DNA of 64,000 nucleotides from Cryobacterium adonitolivorans (lineage in GTDB: Bacteria > Actinomycetota > Actinomycetes > Actinomycetales > Microbacteriaceae): positions 1 to 64,000 of the forward strand of contig NZ_SOFL01000002.1 in the NCBI RefSeq assembly GCF_004402695.1. The letters run 5' to 3'. Positions 27,039-36,661 of this stretch are shown here, piece after piece (position 1 is the stretch's first letter; the number at the start of each line of letters is the position of its first letter). The notes below the pieces were generated by a model that was not told the origin of the DNA, searched no databases, and was given only the letters and a program-made list of their open reading frames with translations. The position numbers were made by a program, and so were the translations under genes.

Positions 27039-27612
27039 TCCCGAAGCTGAATACTTCGTCAAAGGCTGCGGGTTGTGCATCGCCTAAGGCATCAAGATTC
27101 AATGATCACCGGATCTAAGGGTTCCGAACGGCGATGCGATGACAATCGTATTGGGTACGACGGTGATCCCCGACATCGGCTTCGCCGACCTACTTTCGTT
27201 CGTTGGAGTCGCGACTGTGTGCGGAGGACCTAGCCTCCAAGCGACGAGGACAAACGGTCAGTCGTATCGATGTCATCGACATCTTCCTGGGCAACGCCGG
27301 GGAGCGGGAACGTAGTACAGCTGATGTGATCCCTGATGGACCTGCCACGAAGGGACTGGTCCGGTCAACGATTAAGATGCCGACGCGGTACTCGCAAACG
27401 AGCGTCATCGACCTCCCCTGATGCTATCTCAGAAGGGTTGAGAGACGCATTTTCTTGGTTCAGGACCAAGTGCAGATAAGGCGTTGCCACCTAGTTTGCA
27501 GCGAACGATTACGCAACGGGAGTCCTTCAGAAAGCTCGGCGGAGGTTGATGAGACTTGTTGCAGGTGGTGTGAGGTTAGCTTGAATTTGCCGCCTCCTTA
27601 CACAGGAGGGAG
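27039..27612. other. Intergenic region, no gene recognised
   Basis: About 570 bases of lower GC with no frame that looks like protein and no repeats I could find. It could be decayed coding sequence, but I cannot name a source. Confidence 0.4.
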
Positions 27613-29181
27613 CTAGCTCTCGGGGAATAGAAACTCAAATGTCTGGTCAAAACTCTCAATAGTGTTCCAACCGCGAAGCGAGATGTATCCAAAACCACTA
27701 GTAGATCCTGGTGCTGGCCGAACGGCCACGCTGAGGACGCCACCGCTCGGGAACTCATTAAACTCTGCTGCTGTAGCCATAGTCCCGCGATCATCTGGCA
27801 TTGAACCAGGACCGTCTAACCACTGGATCGCCTGCCCCTGCCCCTGCCCGAAGCTTGAGTAGCTGGAGCCAGCAACCGTGAGCGTGATTTGCGAAAGTGA
27901 TGCTCCTCTATTGGTCAGGCGCAGAATGCTCTGGCCAGATTCAGCGTGGCAGATTACTGCTTGAACGGCGATCACTGGAGCTTCTGGGTCTTCGACGAGG
28001 GCTGCTGCGAGCCCGTCGGCCGCCGATTTCCGAATCACCGATACGCGCACAGGCCAATCACCATTGTTAGGTCCGCCCGCCTTAGACGTCGCTAAGCGGT
28101 GCAGCTGCGCACGGTAGTCTCCACTCGGGAAATTGTTGCCTGCTGGCCAGCCGGGGTCCAACACCACTAACTTTCGGTGCCCGCCGCCGTTCAGCCAGCC
28201 GGTCACAATCCGGTTGACATGGTCATCGGCGAATGAATAGCCGACCACGACTAGACGGTCGATGTTGTCGAGGGATCGCTCAAATGCCGTCAAGAGGGCT
28301 ATCGTGGGGCCCTCCGTCTCCAGTTTCTCGCGATCACCGATCACCATGACCGGCGACCTATTCAACACTGGATCGTCAATCTCCTTAATACTCTTTGCGG
28401 AGATCCGACGGAAGTCGGTGGGCCGTCCCTCTGACCTGGTCCAGCACCAATTTATCGATCCATGCAACTTGAGCAGGTTGATCTGGCCGTCGACGGGACG
28501 AGAGAGGGTTTTCGCACCCACTTCCCACCCCTCGATACCCGTCGTGACAGGCACTCCCGCTTGCTTCGCGAAGGTCTCGATCGTTAAGTCGTAATTCAGG
28601 GTCGCGATTGTCAGGCCTCCCTTTTGGGAGGTCGCGAGATCCGCGAGTGGCTGCAAGTACTCGACCGACTTGAGGTCGTTTAGGATGCGGCATGTTCGCA
28701 GGATCAACGCATCGTTGAGCTTCGCGAAGACGTTGTTGGATGCGCTCCCAGCCCTGGGATAGGCGATCGATTGAATCATCCGCGTAAGGTCACCGCCGCG
28801 AGACCGACTTCCCAGATTTGAATTGATGACCTCCATCAAGTCACGGTCGGAGTACGGAGAGCGAGGACGATCGATGTTTGAAATGGCCTGATTCCAATTC
28901 GTCACGAATGGGGCGGCCTCGTGGTCGAAACGACTGCGCAATAGTCGAACCGCCGAGAAGAGCCGTTCGACGTTTACTGCGTCAAGCGGATTCCGCCCTT
29001 GCTGACTCGCATGATTGACCATTGCCCCGTACACAAAGTTCAATGCCTTGGTTACGTCGTGAACCTCACCTGACTGTCGATTTACATCTTCCACCAAACG
29101 CTTCGCAAGCTCGTTCGTGAGCGGGAGTCCCGCGTCGAAGGAGCTCCCGGCACCGAGGAGAATGGCGACAGTGTGACTCAT
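27613..29181 (-). CDS. SIR2-domain protein (probable NAD-consuming effector)
   Basis: 522 residues. N-terminal SIR2 fold with the NAD-binding GAGSSFDAGLP at residues 10-20, LNYDL at 195-199 and the catalytic-type His240 in KLHGSINW. VVVGYSFADDHVN follows at 311-323. No zinc-binding cysteine cluster is seen, unlike deacetylase sirtuins. Residues ~385-522 form a beta-rich domain of unknown kind. Proteins of this shape deplete NAD in antiphage systems (ThsA, DSR, Avs-type), so defence is a reasonable inference. Lower GC than the core and its place in a mobile region support this. Confidence 0.8.
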   Translation of the reverse strand: MSHTVAILLGAGSSFDAGLPLTNELAKRLVEDVNRQSGEVHDVTKALNFVYGAMVNHASQQGRNPLDAVNVERLFSAVRLLRSRFDHEAAPFVTNWNQAISNIDRPRSPYSDRDLMEVINSNLGSRSRGGDLTRMIQSIAYPRAGSASNNVFAKLNDALILRTCRILNDLKSVEYLQPLADLATSQKGGLTIATLNYDLTIETFAKQAGVPVTTGIEGWEVGAKTLSRPVDGQINLLKLHGSINWCWTRSEGRPTDFRRISAKSIKEIDDPVLNRSPVMVIGDREKLETEGPTIALLTAFERSLDNIDRLVVVGYSFADDHVNRIVTGWLNGGGHRKLVVLDPGWPAGNNFPSGDYRAQLHRLATSKAGGPNNGDWPVRVSVIRKSAADGLAAALVEDPEAPVIAVQAVICHAESGQSILRLTNRGASLSQITLTVAGSSYSSFGQGQGQAIQWLDGPGSMPDDRGTMATAAEFNEFPSGGVLSVAVRPAPGSTSGFGYISLRGWNTIESFDQTFEFLFPES

Positions 29182-29441
29182 TTGCCCTCAATTCACGGCA
29201 GTTGATTTCCGAGTAACGATCGTTGTTGTAGTTGCACTGCCGCAATAGCATCATCGTAACCGTTGGCGGGGAGCCGCCTCCATCGTTGCTCTATTCGCCA
29301 CTCCTAGGAGTGAAGTGCTTAGGGGGCGCCTTTACGTTTGGAAAGAAGTCCACGACATTTAGGAACCTGCACGTGCGACTCGACATCTTGATCGGCATGG
29401 TTCGGGGCTGGAAGGTGTTGAAGTCGGCCAGACTAAGTGGC

Positions 29442-30317
29442 ATGGCTAACCCGCGACAGCTTTCCCCAGGAATCGACTACTCGCTCTGGCCGCAGCTCAA
29501 ATGGAGTCGTGCTCGCCAACTCGTCTCGGAGCTTAACTCAAGAATTGAACTGTGGTCGACTAGTGTCCCCCGGGGCCTGATCGCGGAAATCTCCGAGGAC
29601 CGTATGTCGGTGGTCTATCGCGCACGCCTGCCGAACGCCGCGCCAGTCTTCGAGTGGTCTTTGCTCCTGGCGGATATTCTCCACAACTATCGCACGGCCC
29701 TTGACGCTCTTGCCTGGGAGATGGCGCATCTGGAGGGTAACAAACCGAGTGCAACGAACGAACGCAAAATTTACTTTCCGATCACCACAACACGCGCGGC
29801 GTGGCTTGCGCAAGCGAGAGGATCGTTGAGTTCAGTGCCGGAAGACGTTCTGGAGCGGATGCATTCCGTGCAGCCTTACGGCGTTGAGCCAGTGAGTGAA
29901 GGGATCTTTCTCCACCTGCACGAGCTGGATATCGCCGACAAACACAAAGGGCTCATTCGCGCAGCAGTGTCTGTTAGGGACAAGCGTCAGGTGGAGTATG
30001 CGATCGCGCTAGAAAGCGGCGAATCGATCCTGGAACACCTTGAGGGAGATCCGTGGACGTGGCTCGCGTCGTCCGAGCCGGCGTCTGATGGGGATCCTAT
30101 ATTCGAGGTACGCACGGATGCTCCCATCGCAGAGGCATCAAGCAGAATGCGTCTACCAGTGGCCATTACAGTGGAAAACCGCGGCGTGCGACACGATGTC
30201 ATGAATTTGCTTGTCCTCATCGATCAGCAGGTGGCACTTACGTTCGAGGTCATTGAGACAGGATCGTTCGCTGACGCACTAGGTTTGAGGCCCGTCCCGG
30301 TCGAACATTTGGATTGA
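29442..30317 (+). CDS. Hypothetical protein, divergent from the SIR2 gene
   Basis: 291 residues from ATG 29442; ATG 29397 also fits and neither has a clear ribosome site. A helical segment LLADILHNYRTALDALAWEMA resembles a motif found in many uncharacterised actinobacterial proteins. A later block is LHELDIADKHKGLIRAAV, and the C-terminal half is probably beta-rich. I do not recognise a function. A 260-base divergent spacer separates it from the SIR2 gene; a partner or inhibitor role is only a guess. Confidence 0.65.
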   Translation: MANPRQLSPGIDYSLWPQLKWSRARQLVSELNSRIELWSTSVPRGLIAEISEDRMSVVYRARLPNAAPVFEWSLLLADILHNYRTALDALAWEMAHLEGNKPSATNERKIYFPITTTRAAWLAQARGSLSSVPEDVLERMHSVQPYGVEPVSEGIFLHLHELDIADKHKGLIRAAVSVRDKRQVEYAIALESGESILEHLEGDPWTWLASSEPASDGDPIFEVRTDAPIAEASSRMRLPVAITVENRGVRHDVMNLLVLIDQQVALTFEVIETGSFADALGLRPVPVEHLD

Positions 30318-30573
30318 TGATCGGGGATTGTAGAGTGCGATATCGCTCCGCAAAGTGACCCACAGCGCTGTGTTTGAAGAGTCGAACAGCCGGGCTTCGG
30401 AGTCAAACGCACCTACCAGATGTGTCTTCCTGTGCGCCTCCACAAGTTTCGCTCAGCAACGGGCAAACCCAATGAGATCCAATTCGTTTCGTCGCTAAGC
30501 CTCTGCGTTATGGTGTGAAAGAGACCACGCGCGCCTAAGCGCACGGCCTACAGACGCGACTCGGGGGTTGGTC

Positions 30574-32265
30574 TTGGCGTACAGCCTTGCTGAAGTGAGC
30601 TCTTTGATTGACGCACCTGCGTCAGATCGTCGCTCCGCTTTCGAATCTGACCTCGTGACTACGGCGCGGGAGCTAAGGGAGTATTTGCGCATTGCCATGA
30701 TGCGTCAGCGGGCCTCACCTGCAAAGGTCGCCGTGGGCATTGCGGTGCTGGACGTCTGGCGTGTCCTCAATGACTTCGAGGATCCCGACAGCGAGATGAG
30801 TGCTTCGGCTGCATCCCTCGCCAGCATCGGGATCGCGACGCGGCGGCTCTCAGCGGATTCCGGTGATGTGGGCGACATCGTGAGAGAGTGCAGACGACGG
30901 ATCGAAGCCAGCGTCGAAATTGGAGGTCCTTGGGAACAGATTTGGAAGCTTGCCAACGAGATCGGTAACGCCATCGGCTTCTTCATCGACGTGGAGGCCG
31001 CTCGTGCGGATCGGCTGTGGGCGTCGCTAATTACCTTCGCTGCTCCCGAAACTCCGATTGATCTCGGCCCCGTGCCGTCAACTGCGCTTCCGTCGCTACT
31101 CGCCGTGGAGAAGAAGATCCGGGCGACAGATGCGGGCGCACTTGACTCGATCAGGTTCCGGCTGGCCTCGACTTTGAGTCTCCAGCCGAAGTATGAGATG
31201 TCGGTGCCGAGTGAGGTATCCGCGGCGCCGGTTCCGGAATGGACGATGCTAGACCTCGCGGAACCCTACGACGACGCGAGGCGGATTCGGGTTTGGTTTG
31301 GAACGAATCGCGAGCCAACTTCGAAGCAAGACTTGAACAGCACCTACTCGAATCGACTGGCCGCAGGCGAGCTCTTCTACGGCGTCTGTCAGGTCAATAT
31401 CCCTAGGATTAAAAGGATCTCGGGGGGTATACGTCCCTTCGCTTCCAAATGGCTGCGGCGAGGCGCTCCACGTGGTGGATCGCGAGTGGAAAGCTATTAT
31501 CGTTTCGACGGTCCAGACGAGTTCTTGAGCGCGTTCGGGAGCGAAACGGCTCAAGCACCCAGCGAGCGCACTGGTCTCGTCTTTATTCATGGTTTCGCAA
31601 CCAGCTTCACTGATGCAGCAACTAACGCCGCTGAATTTTCTTTGCATGTCAAGCACCGGGGCCCCACTGCAATGTTCACATGGGCCTCAAAAGGGCGTGC
31701 GAATGCCTACGGTCACGATGAGCGGGTGGTCCAACAAAGCCGCCAACAACTCATTGACTTCCTCGTCACGCTATCGACGCGTGCCGGGCTCGAGCACATC
31801 GATCTCGTAGTGCACTCTCTCGGCAATCGCTTATTGTTGCGATCTCTAGTCGATTGGTTTGGTGGGTCACCTCCTGACAAGATTCCGCTACGGAACCTCT
31901 ACCTCGGCGCACCCGACGTTGATCAGCCGGAGTTTCTCCACCACGCGAACATTTATGCGCGTGCGGGAACGAAGACGACGCTCTACGCTTCGGACTCCGA
32001 CACGGCGCTCCTGGCCTCCTTGGTCACTCATCGAGGGGTGCATCGTGCAGGCCTTATGCCGCCCGTAGTTACGGCTCGCAATATCGATACGATCGAGACG
32101 AGCACGGTGAATTTCTCAACCATGGGGCACGCCTACATCATTGACTCTTCGGCAATCCGTGCAGACATCTTTAGTGTCCAAAGCGGCTTGCTCGACCCAG
32201 CGAGTCGCGCGAACATTCATCCTGCGGGATCTAGCCAGGTACCTGACTATTGGCGGATTGTCTAG
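30574..32265 (+). CDS. Alpha/beta hydrolase (DUF900-like) with large N-terminal helical domain
   Basis: 563 residues from TTG 30574, which has GGGGG about 6 bases upstream; TTG 30568 is the alternative. The first ~220 residues are helical and not recognised. The hydrolase domain begins IRVWFGTNREP and has the oxyanion region LVFIHGFATSF, the nucleophile Ser in VVHSLGNR, APDVDQPE (acid) and MGHAYIID (His). DUF900-type hydrolases are thought to be lipases or esterases. Next to a SIR2 gene, an effector role is possible. The gene is complete and its context is mobile. Confidence 0.72.
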   Translation: MAYSLAEVSSLIDAPASDRRSAFESDLVTTARELREYLRIAMMRQRASPAKVAVGIAVLDVWRVLNDFEDPDSEMSASAASLASIGIATRRLSADSGDVGDIVRECRRRIEASVEIGGPWEQIWKLANEIGNAIGFFIDVEAARADRLWASLITFAAPETPIDLGPVPSTALPSLLAVEKKIRATDAGALDSIRFRLASTLSLQPKYEMSVPSEVSAAPVPEWTMLDLAEPYDDARRIRVWFGTNREPTSKQDLNSTYSNRLAAGELFYGVCQVNIPRIKRISGGIRPFASKWLRRGAPRGGSRVESYYRFDGPDEFLSAFGSETAQAPSERTGLVFIHGFATSFTDAATNAAEFSLHVKHRGPTAMFTWASKGRANAYGHDERVVQQSRQQLIDFLVTLSTRAGLEHIDLVVHSLGNRLLLRSLVDWFGGSPPDKIPLRNLYLGAPDVDQPEFLHHANIYARAGTKTTLYASDSDTALLASLVTHRGVHRAGLMPPVVTARNIDTIETSTVNFSTMGHAYIIDSSAIRADIFSVQSGLLDPASRANIHPAGSSQVPDYWRIV

Positions 32266-32349
32266 CCGAACGAAGGCTGGCCCGCGAATTGCCACGCCTC
32301 TTGCAGATCGAGGCGGCACACCTTCTACGTGAAAGCGGAGGAGGCCGTG

Positions 32350-32645
32350 GTGACGGTGTCGATGCGGGTGATGAGCGCCGGCAATGGCTACAAGTATTTG
32401 CTGCGCACCGTCGCGGCCGGCGACGGTCAGCGTTCGCTGTCCACGCCGTTGACCCGTTACTACAGTGCGAAGGGCAGCCCGCCGGGTCGATGGATGGGAA
32501 GCGGTCTGCCGGGCCTCGGCTCGGGTCCTGTCCTCGAGGGCGTCGAGGTCACGGAGGCCCAGCTGCAGAGACTGATCGGCCTGGGGCGAGACCCGGTCGA
32601 TGGGGCACCGCTCGGCCGCGCCTATCCCGACTATCGAAGGCCAGC
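32350..32645 (+). pseudogene. N-terminal fragment of a TrwC/MobF-type relaxase
   Basis: From GTG 32350, with GGAGGAGG just upstream, the frame reads TVSMRVMSAGNGYKYLLRTV, then LSTPLTRYYSAKGSPPGRWM and LGRDPVDGAPLGRAYP. This is the very start of actinobacterial conjugative relaxases, including the catalytic-Tyr region RYY. Similarity stops near 32640, where a sigma-factor gene on the other strand begins; the remaining ~1000 codons are missing. It shows that a conjugative element once lay here. Confidence 0.8.
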
Positions 32646-33157
32646 TGATCCTGCACCGCCCGGCAGCGCTCAGGGGACTGCAAGATCGATTCAACAAACT
32701 GAAAAGGCCCGATGTGGAGGGTCTCGGGTGTGTTGTCGTCAAGCGGGAAAGTAGACGAAGACCGCATTCGCAGCCGATCCATGCTCTTGTTCCGCACGAC
32801 CCGCATCAACCAGGATTTCAAACAATTGCCGTTCTGCAATGTCGATAGCTTTTGCCAAGCGGTAATACACGACTCCTGCACGACGTCGTCGGCTTCAGCA
32901 TTGGAGCCGAGTAGCCGCACAGCGCAACAGCGCATCAGTGGTCGATGCCGGCGCACCAGGATCGCAAAGGCAGCTTCGTTTCCCGCGACGGCGTAGTTGA
33001 CAAGAACACCATCAGTGTTTCTCTCAAGTTGCAGCGTGCCAACGTCGTGGAGTGACATCACGTCCTCGCCGGCCAGGGCGCGCGTGGCAGAGTGCGGCAG
33101 CGCCGGCCGGTGATCGAAACCATTCGTCGAAACTCGCACAGTAGTGATCGCGGTCAT
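32640..33157 (-). pseudogene. ECF-type sigma factor, truncated at the 3' end
   Basis: From ATG 33157 the frame gives a sigma-70 region 2 (AFAILVRRHRPLMRCCAVRLL, then DVVQESCITAWQKL and SWLMRVVRNKSMDRLRMR). The linker runs to about 32640 and then enters relaxase DNA. Region 4, needed for -35 recognition, is absent. The remaining frame to 32549 is read through foreign sequence. Start choice is uncertain; an inner ATG exists near VMSLHDVG. Confidence 0.75.
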
Positions 33158-33282
33158 GCGCTCACCAGCCGGGCGGATCCAGATTCTGCCCGTGATGTCA
33201 CGTGCGTGACCCTACGCAGCCGAAGAGTTCCCCAAACCAGCCAACCATAAGCCGAAACCTGAGTGGTTGGCATGCCGTGACT

Positions 33283-33523
33283 GCAGCAGTAGTTCGCCGC
33301 GTCTTCTGTTGGGTCGGCAGAAGTCGTGTTCCTGGATGCGACATCGGTGTCTAGGTAAAGCCGACTATCAAGCATTTATGCTCCTCGGATCGCTGCGGAT
33401 AAACCGCTGCCGAGGGCTGGAGCAACAATTAGACCCTACGGCGGAGAATGCCTATGAGTCAATTTTCGTCGTCATCAAGGACACAAGCATTTCGCCGTTC
33501 CGGATTCAGGCGCGTGAGGCGGC
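33283..33523 (+). repeat. Left arm of a 241-bp inverted repeat
   Basis: Matches the reverse complement of 35218-35458 at more than ~90% by eye, without gaps in the stretches compared. It contains the last few codons of the GAF-ANTAR gene at 33506. The two arms enclose two GAF-ANTAR genes. Confidence 0.85.
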
Positions 33524-34261
33524 TTCGCCTTTCGCCCCGACGCGGCTTCCCAAATCGATGCTGCGGTCGATAACTGCGGTGGCCACGGTGGTGAGCGTGA
33601 GGTTGTGGTCGCGCGCATGCTTCCGCAAAGCCGCGAATGCTTCGTGCATGGTCAGCTCAGCGCTTTCCGATACGACGCCCTTGGCTTGCTCGATCAGAAT
33701 TCGGGAGTTGAGGGCGTGTTGCAACTGCGCTGCGACGAGAGTCTTCTCTCTGCTTCCTCGCTCCTGCAGCAGCCCGATGGTGGCAACGTCGGCCAAGGCC
33801 TGCGCAACAGCGACATCGGCGGCGACAAGTTCACCCACGTGAATGCTGAACATGTTCATGGCACCGAGCACTTGACCGCGGAGACGCATTGGCGTCGCGT
33901 GCACGGATTTGAACCCCTGTCGCATCGCCTCTAGACGAAAGGCAGGCCACCGATCCCCGGAACGCTGGATATCGCCAACGGCAACCGGCTGCCCGGTTGT
34001 AAAGCATTCGACACACGGTCCGGCCCCCGCGTTCAGTTGCATAACCTCTATGAGAGTCGCTTCTTCACTGGTCGACGCCACTAGCTGCAACTCGCCTAAA
34101 CCATCAAGAAGCATGAGACCCGCAGCCTGGGTGTCGAGAATTTCCGAACATTGCTCCACCAGGGTTTGGAGAAGATCAACGACGTCGAAATCGTCCGTAA
34201 GGGTGTCGGCAAGTTTGACGAACGCTCTATTCAGCTTCGACTCTCGCGTGAAGTCAGCCAT
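33506..34261 (-). CDS. GAF and ANTAR domain protein
   Basis: 251 residues. A GAF sensor domain (residues ~20-160; TQAAGLMLLDGLGELQLVASTSE, GAGPCVECFTTGQPVAV) is joined to a C-terminal ANTAR RNA-binding domain (LQHALNSRILIEQAKGVVSE, AFAALRKHARDHNLTL). ANTAR proteins bind paired hairpins in nascent RNA and prevent termination; GAF domains often bind small ligands or haem. The final ~5 codons lie inside the inverted repeat, so the native C-terminus may have been replaced. Confidence 0.88.
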   Translation of the reverse strand: MADFTRESKLNRAFVKLADTLTDDFDVVDLLQTLVEQCSEILDTQAAGLMLLDGLGELQLVASTSEEATLIEVMQLNAGAGPCVECFTTGQPVAVGDIQRSGDRWPAFRLEAMRQGFKSVHATPMRLRGQVLGAMNMFSIHVGELVAADVAVAQALADVATIGLLQERGSREKTLVAAQLQHALNSRILIEQAKGVVSESAELTMHEAFAALRKHARDHNLTLTTVATAVIDRSIDLGSRVGAKGEAASRA

Positions 34262-34297
34262 GGCTTGCTCATTTCTCAGAAGTGGGTGAAGCGGAAT

Positions 34298-34972
34298 TTA
34301 TTTGGGGAGAAATCTGAAGCTCAACTGCCTACTGACGACGTCACGGGCGACGTCTTGAACGGTTCGACCGTTGGCAAACGCGTAGGCCTGCAGGCGCGAA
34401 TAGGCGATGGTCGCGGTGGTATCCAGTTGCACCAGGATCATCCCTGTTGCCTGATGAACCTCGCGCCTCATGGCCGGGGTCATCGCCGACTCTAAAGCGC
34501 CCTCATCGTCGGCACCCGCGATGGCGTGGCTCACGGCAACATCCGACAAGGCCGACGCTAGGGTCACGGCGATCTCCATGTGCTGCGGGCTCAAGGCGCC
34601 TGCAGTCCGCCGGTATAACCCGACGGTGCCTATAGTAACTGCTCCCATAAGCAAAGGAAACGCGAAGAGTGCGCCTACGTCGAGCGCCCCAATCGAAGCT
34701 GCAAAAATCGGCCAGCGATCATGGGTGCCTGTGCAAACATCGGGGACGAGCGTCGGGGTACCGGTTTTGAGTGTGGCCCACTGCGGGCCTTCGCCAAGGT
34801 CGAACTGCAATTCATCGATACGCGCGGCGACCGCATCACTCGAGCAGATGGTGGATTGGCCGCCCGTCGGGCTGAAAACGGCGATGGACACACCGGTGAC
34901 GCCAAGCTCGTCTATGAACGGCAAGCACAGATCCGTGGCATCAACGACGACGACTTTCTTGCTGTCAGGCAT
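34298..34972 (-). CDS. GAF and ANTAR domain protein
   Basis: 224 residues from ATG 34972; the frame is open to GTG 35020. GAF domain: VTGVSIAVFSPTGGQSTICSSD, FDLGEGPQWATLKTGTP. The ANTAR tail is VHQATGMILVQLDTTATIAYSRLQAYAFANGRTV. It lies 36 bases upstream of the other GAF-ANTAR gene on the same strand, so the two probably form an operon. Confidence 0.85.
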   Translation of the reverse strand: MPDSKKVVVVDATDLCLPFIDELGVTGVSIAVFSPTGGQSTICSSDAVAARIDELQFDLGEGPQWATLKTGTPTLVPDVCTGTHDRWPIFAASIGALDVGALFAFPLLMGAVTIGTVGLYRRTAGALSPQHMEIAVTLASALSDVAVSHAIAGADDEGALESAMTPAMRREVHQATGMILVQLDTTATIAYSRLQAYAFANGRTVQDVARDVVSRQLSFRFLPK

Positions 34973-35217
34973 CACGTCGACCGCACGTCGAGGCGCGATG
35001 CGACGAGTCTTGAAAACCACGTCAATGCGTCCTACCTCACCCGTTTGGTTTACAACGGTGCGATTAGGCTACTCGAACTCGCAGAAATGGCCCAAAGAGG
35101 CAACTCGGAAACGTCGGGCGTTGGACTCAACGATCCTCGAGGATGTCGTCGCTTGGACGAACACCGCCACTCAGCTCGTCGCGCGGATCCGCCGCGTCGG
35201 CTGAGAGATCACCAGCC

Positions 35218-35458
35218 GCCGCCTCACGCGCCTGAATCCGGAACGGCGAAATGGTTGTGTCCTTGATTACGACGAAAATTGACTCATAGGCGTTCTCCGC
35301 CGTAGGGTCTAATTGTTGCTCCAGCCCTCGGCAGCGGTTTGTCCGCAGCGATCCGAGGAGCATAAATGCTTGATAGTCGGCTTTGCCTAGGCACCGATGT
35401 CGCATCCAGGAACACGACTTCTGCCGATCCAACCGAGGACGCGGCGAATTGCTGCTGT
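35218..35458 (-). repeat. Right arm of the 241-bp inverted repeat
   Basis: Reverse complement of 33283-33523 with scattered substitutions. The remaining DNA between the genes (35021-35718) shows no supported gene. The arm lies in the divergent promoter region between the GAF-ANTAR operon on the minus strand and the third GAF-ANTAR gene on the plus strand. Confidence 0.85.
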
Positions 35459-35718
35459 AGTAGGGCGTGCGCACGACCGGCGCCGTTGGCGTCCTCATCG
35501 TCGACGACGACTCGCCCGAGGGCACCGGAGTGCTGGCCGACGCGACGGCGCAGACGGATCCGGTTATCAGCGTTACGCACGGGTCAGAAATCCGGCCTCG
35601 GCTTGGCCCATCTGGCGGGCTTCAGCTGGGCCCGACCAGGCGGGCACGATGCCCTCATCGCTGGGCGTGCGCCTATTGGTTTAAGGTTGCGGCGAAAAAA
35701 GTATAGAGCGTCCGTGTC

Positions 35719-36417
35719 ATGCCTAGCGTTCGCCAAATGAGTATGCCCAACGGCGGGAAGGTTTTAGTCGAGGTGACTAGCGCACTCGCGGACACTTCGA
35801 AACCGGGGTACGAAGCCATCGACACTTTTGACCTCTTGGTGCGGAGCGCCACCTCGCTCACCTCTGGTGTCGAGGCTGGCATTTTGCTCGCTGATCACAA
35901 TCAGCATCTTCACGTCGTCGCCTCTACCAGCGAGAGAACCAGTGACGTGGAGGAAGCGCAGCTGGGTTCTGAGCAAGGACCTTGCGTGGTGGCATTTCGT
36001 ACCGGTGAAACGGTGGACGTGCCAAGCATCGCCGCCTCCAGGCTCGACTGGCCTGCCTTCGCTGCCCTTGCCGAAGACCGTGGTTTCCACGCTGCTCACG
36101 CCGTCCCCCTGCGCCACCGCGGCCAAATCCTCGGGGGACTGATTCTTTTTTCGGAGCAGCTCGGCCCACTGAGCGATGAAGATGCGGTGTCGATCGAGGC
36201 CCTTGTCCGAGCCGCCACAACCAACCTCAACGAAGAACTGTACCGAGCGCTCGACGCTCGGGTGACGATAGAACGAGCCAAAGGGGTCCTCGCTCAGCAG
36301 TATGGAGTGCCCATGGACGCCGCGTTCTCAATCTTGCGCGCTCATGCGCGAAAGACGGACAAGCGATTGAGCGATATCGCCGGAAAAATTATGAATAGTC
36401 GAGGCCAATCCAGATGA
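35719..36417 (+). CDS. GAF and ANTAR domain protein
   Basis: 232 residues from ATG 35719; ATG 35737 is an alternative. The GAF domain (SGVEAGILLADHNQHLHVVAS, GSEQGPCVVAFRTGETVDV) and ANTAR (RALDARVTIERAKGVLAQQY, AFSILRAHARKTDKRLSDIA) are both complete. It is closest in pattern to the gene at 33506. It points away from the other two across the right repeat arm. Confidence 0.88.
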   Translation: MPSVRQMSMPNGGKVLVEVTSALADTSKPGYEAIDTFDLLVRSATSLTSGVEAGILLADHNQHLHVVASTSERTSDVEEAQLGSEQGPCVVAFRTGETVDVPSIAASRLDWPAFAALAEDRGFHAAHAVPLRHRGQILGGLILFSEQLGPLSDEDAVSIEALVRAATTNLNEELYRALDARVTIERAKGVLAQQYGVPMDAAFSILRAHARKTDKRLSDIAGKIMNSRGQSR

Positions 36418-36661
36418 TTCAGAACACAGTTCGAATGTTCCTTGGTCATGTCCCTCTAAGGGGTGTGGTTTCTGCGGCAAGAGTCGGGCCGGAGTGGGCC
36501 GGCGGCGGGTGGTGTGGGGATGGCATCTCAACAGGCATCGAGTGTAGATCGACCGGTCACAACCCTTTGCCCCTCGCCTGCCGCGAACCCGGGCATTCCA
36601 GCAGCGGAGGTCCTCTGTGTAGTGCAGCGATATCCGATGCTGGTGTTCGAAGCGAAATAGT

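Larger units (their letters stand above)
23366..32645. mobile_element. Integrative element beginning at tRNA-Pro; right end unresolved
   Basis: The left end is defined by the tRNA 3' end, the excisionase and the tyrosine integrase. A relaxase fragment at 32350 and lower GC with unrelated cargo support mobile origin up to about 32.6 kb. I saw no second copy of the tRNA-Pro 3' end downstream, so the right boundary is a guess and the element is probably degraded. Confidence 0.4.

Noticed and set aside
27613..29181. SIR2 protein as a protein deacetylase
   Set aside because: No zinc-binding cysteine pairs, and it has an extra C-terminal domain; NAD hydrolysis is more likely.
33267..33842. 191-codon plus-strand frame across the left repeat arm
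   Set aside because: Mostly antisense to a GAF-ANTAR gene; the repeat part is open in several frames and has no motif.
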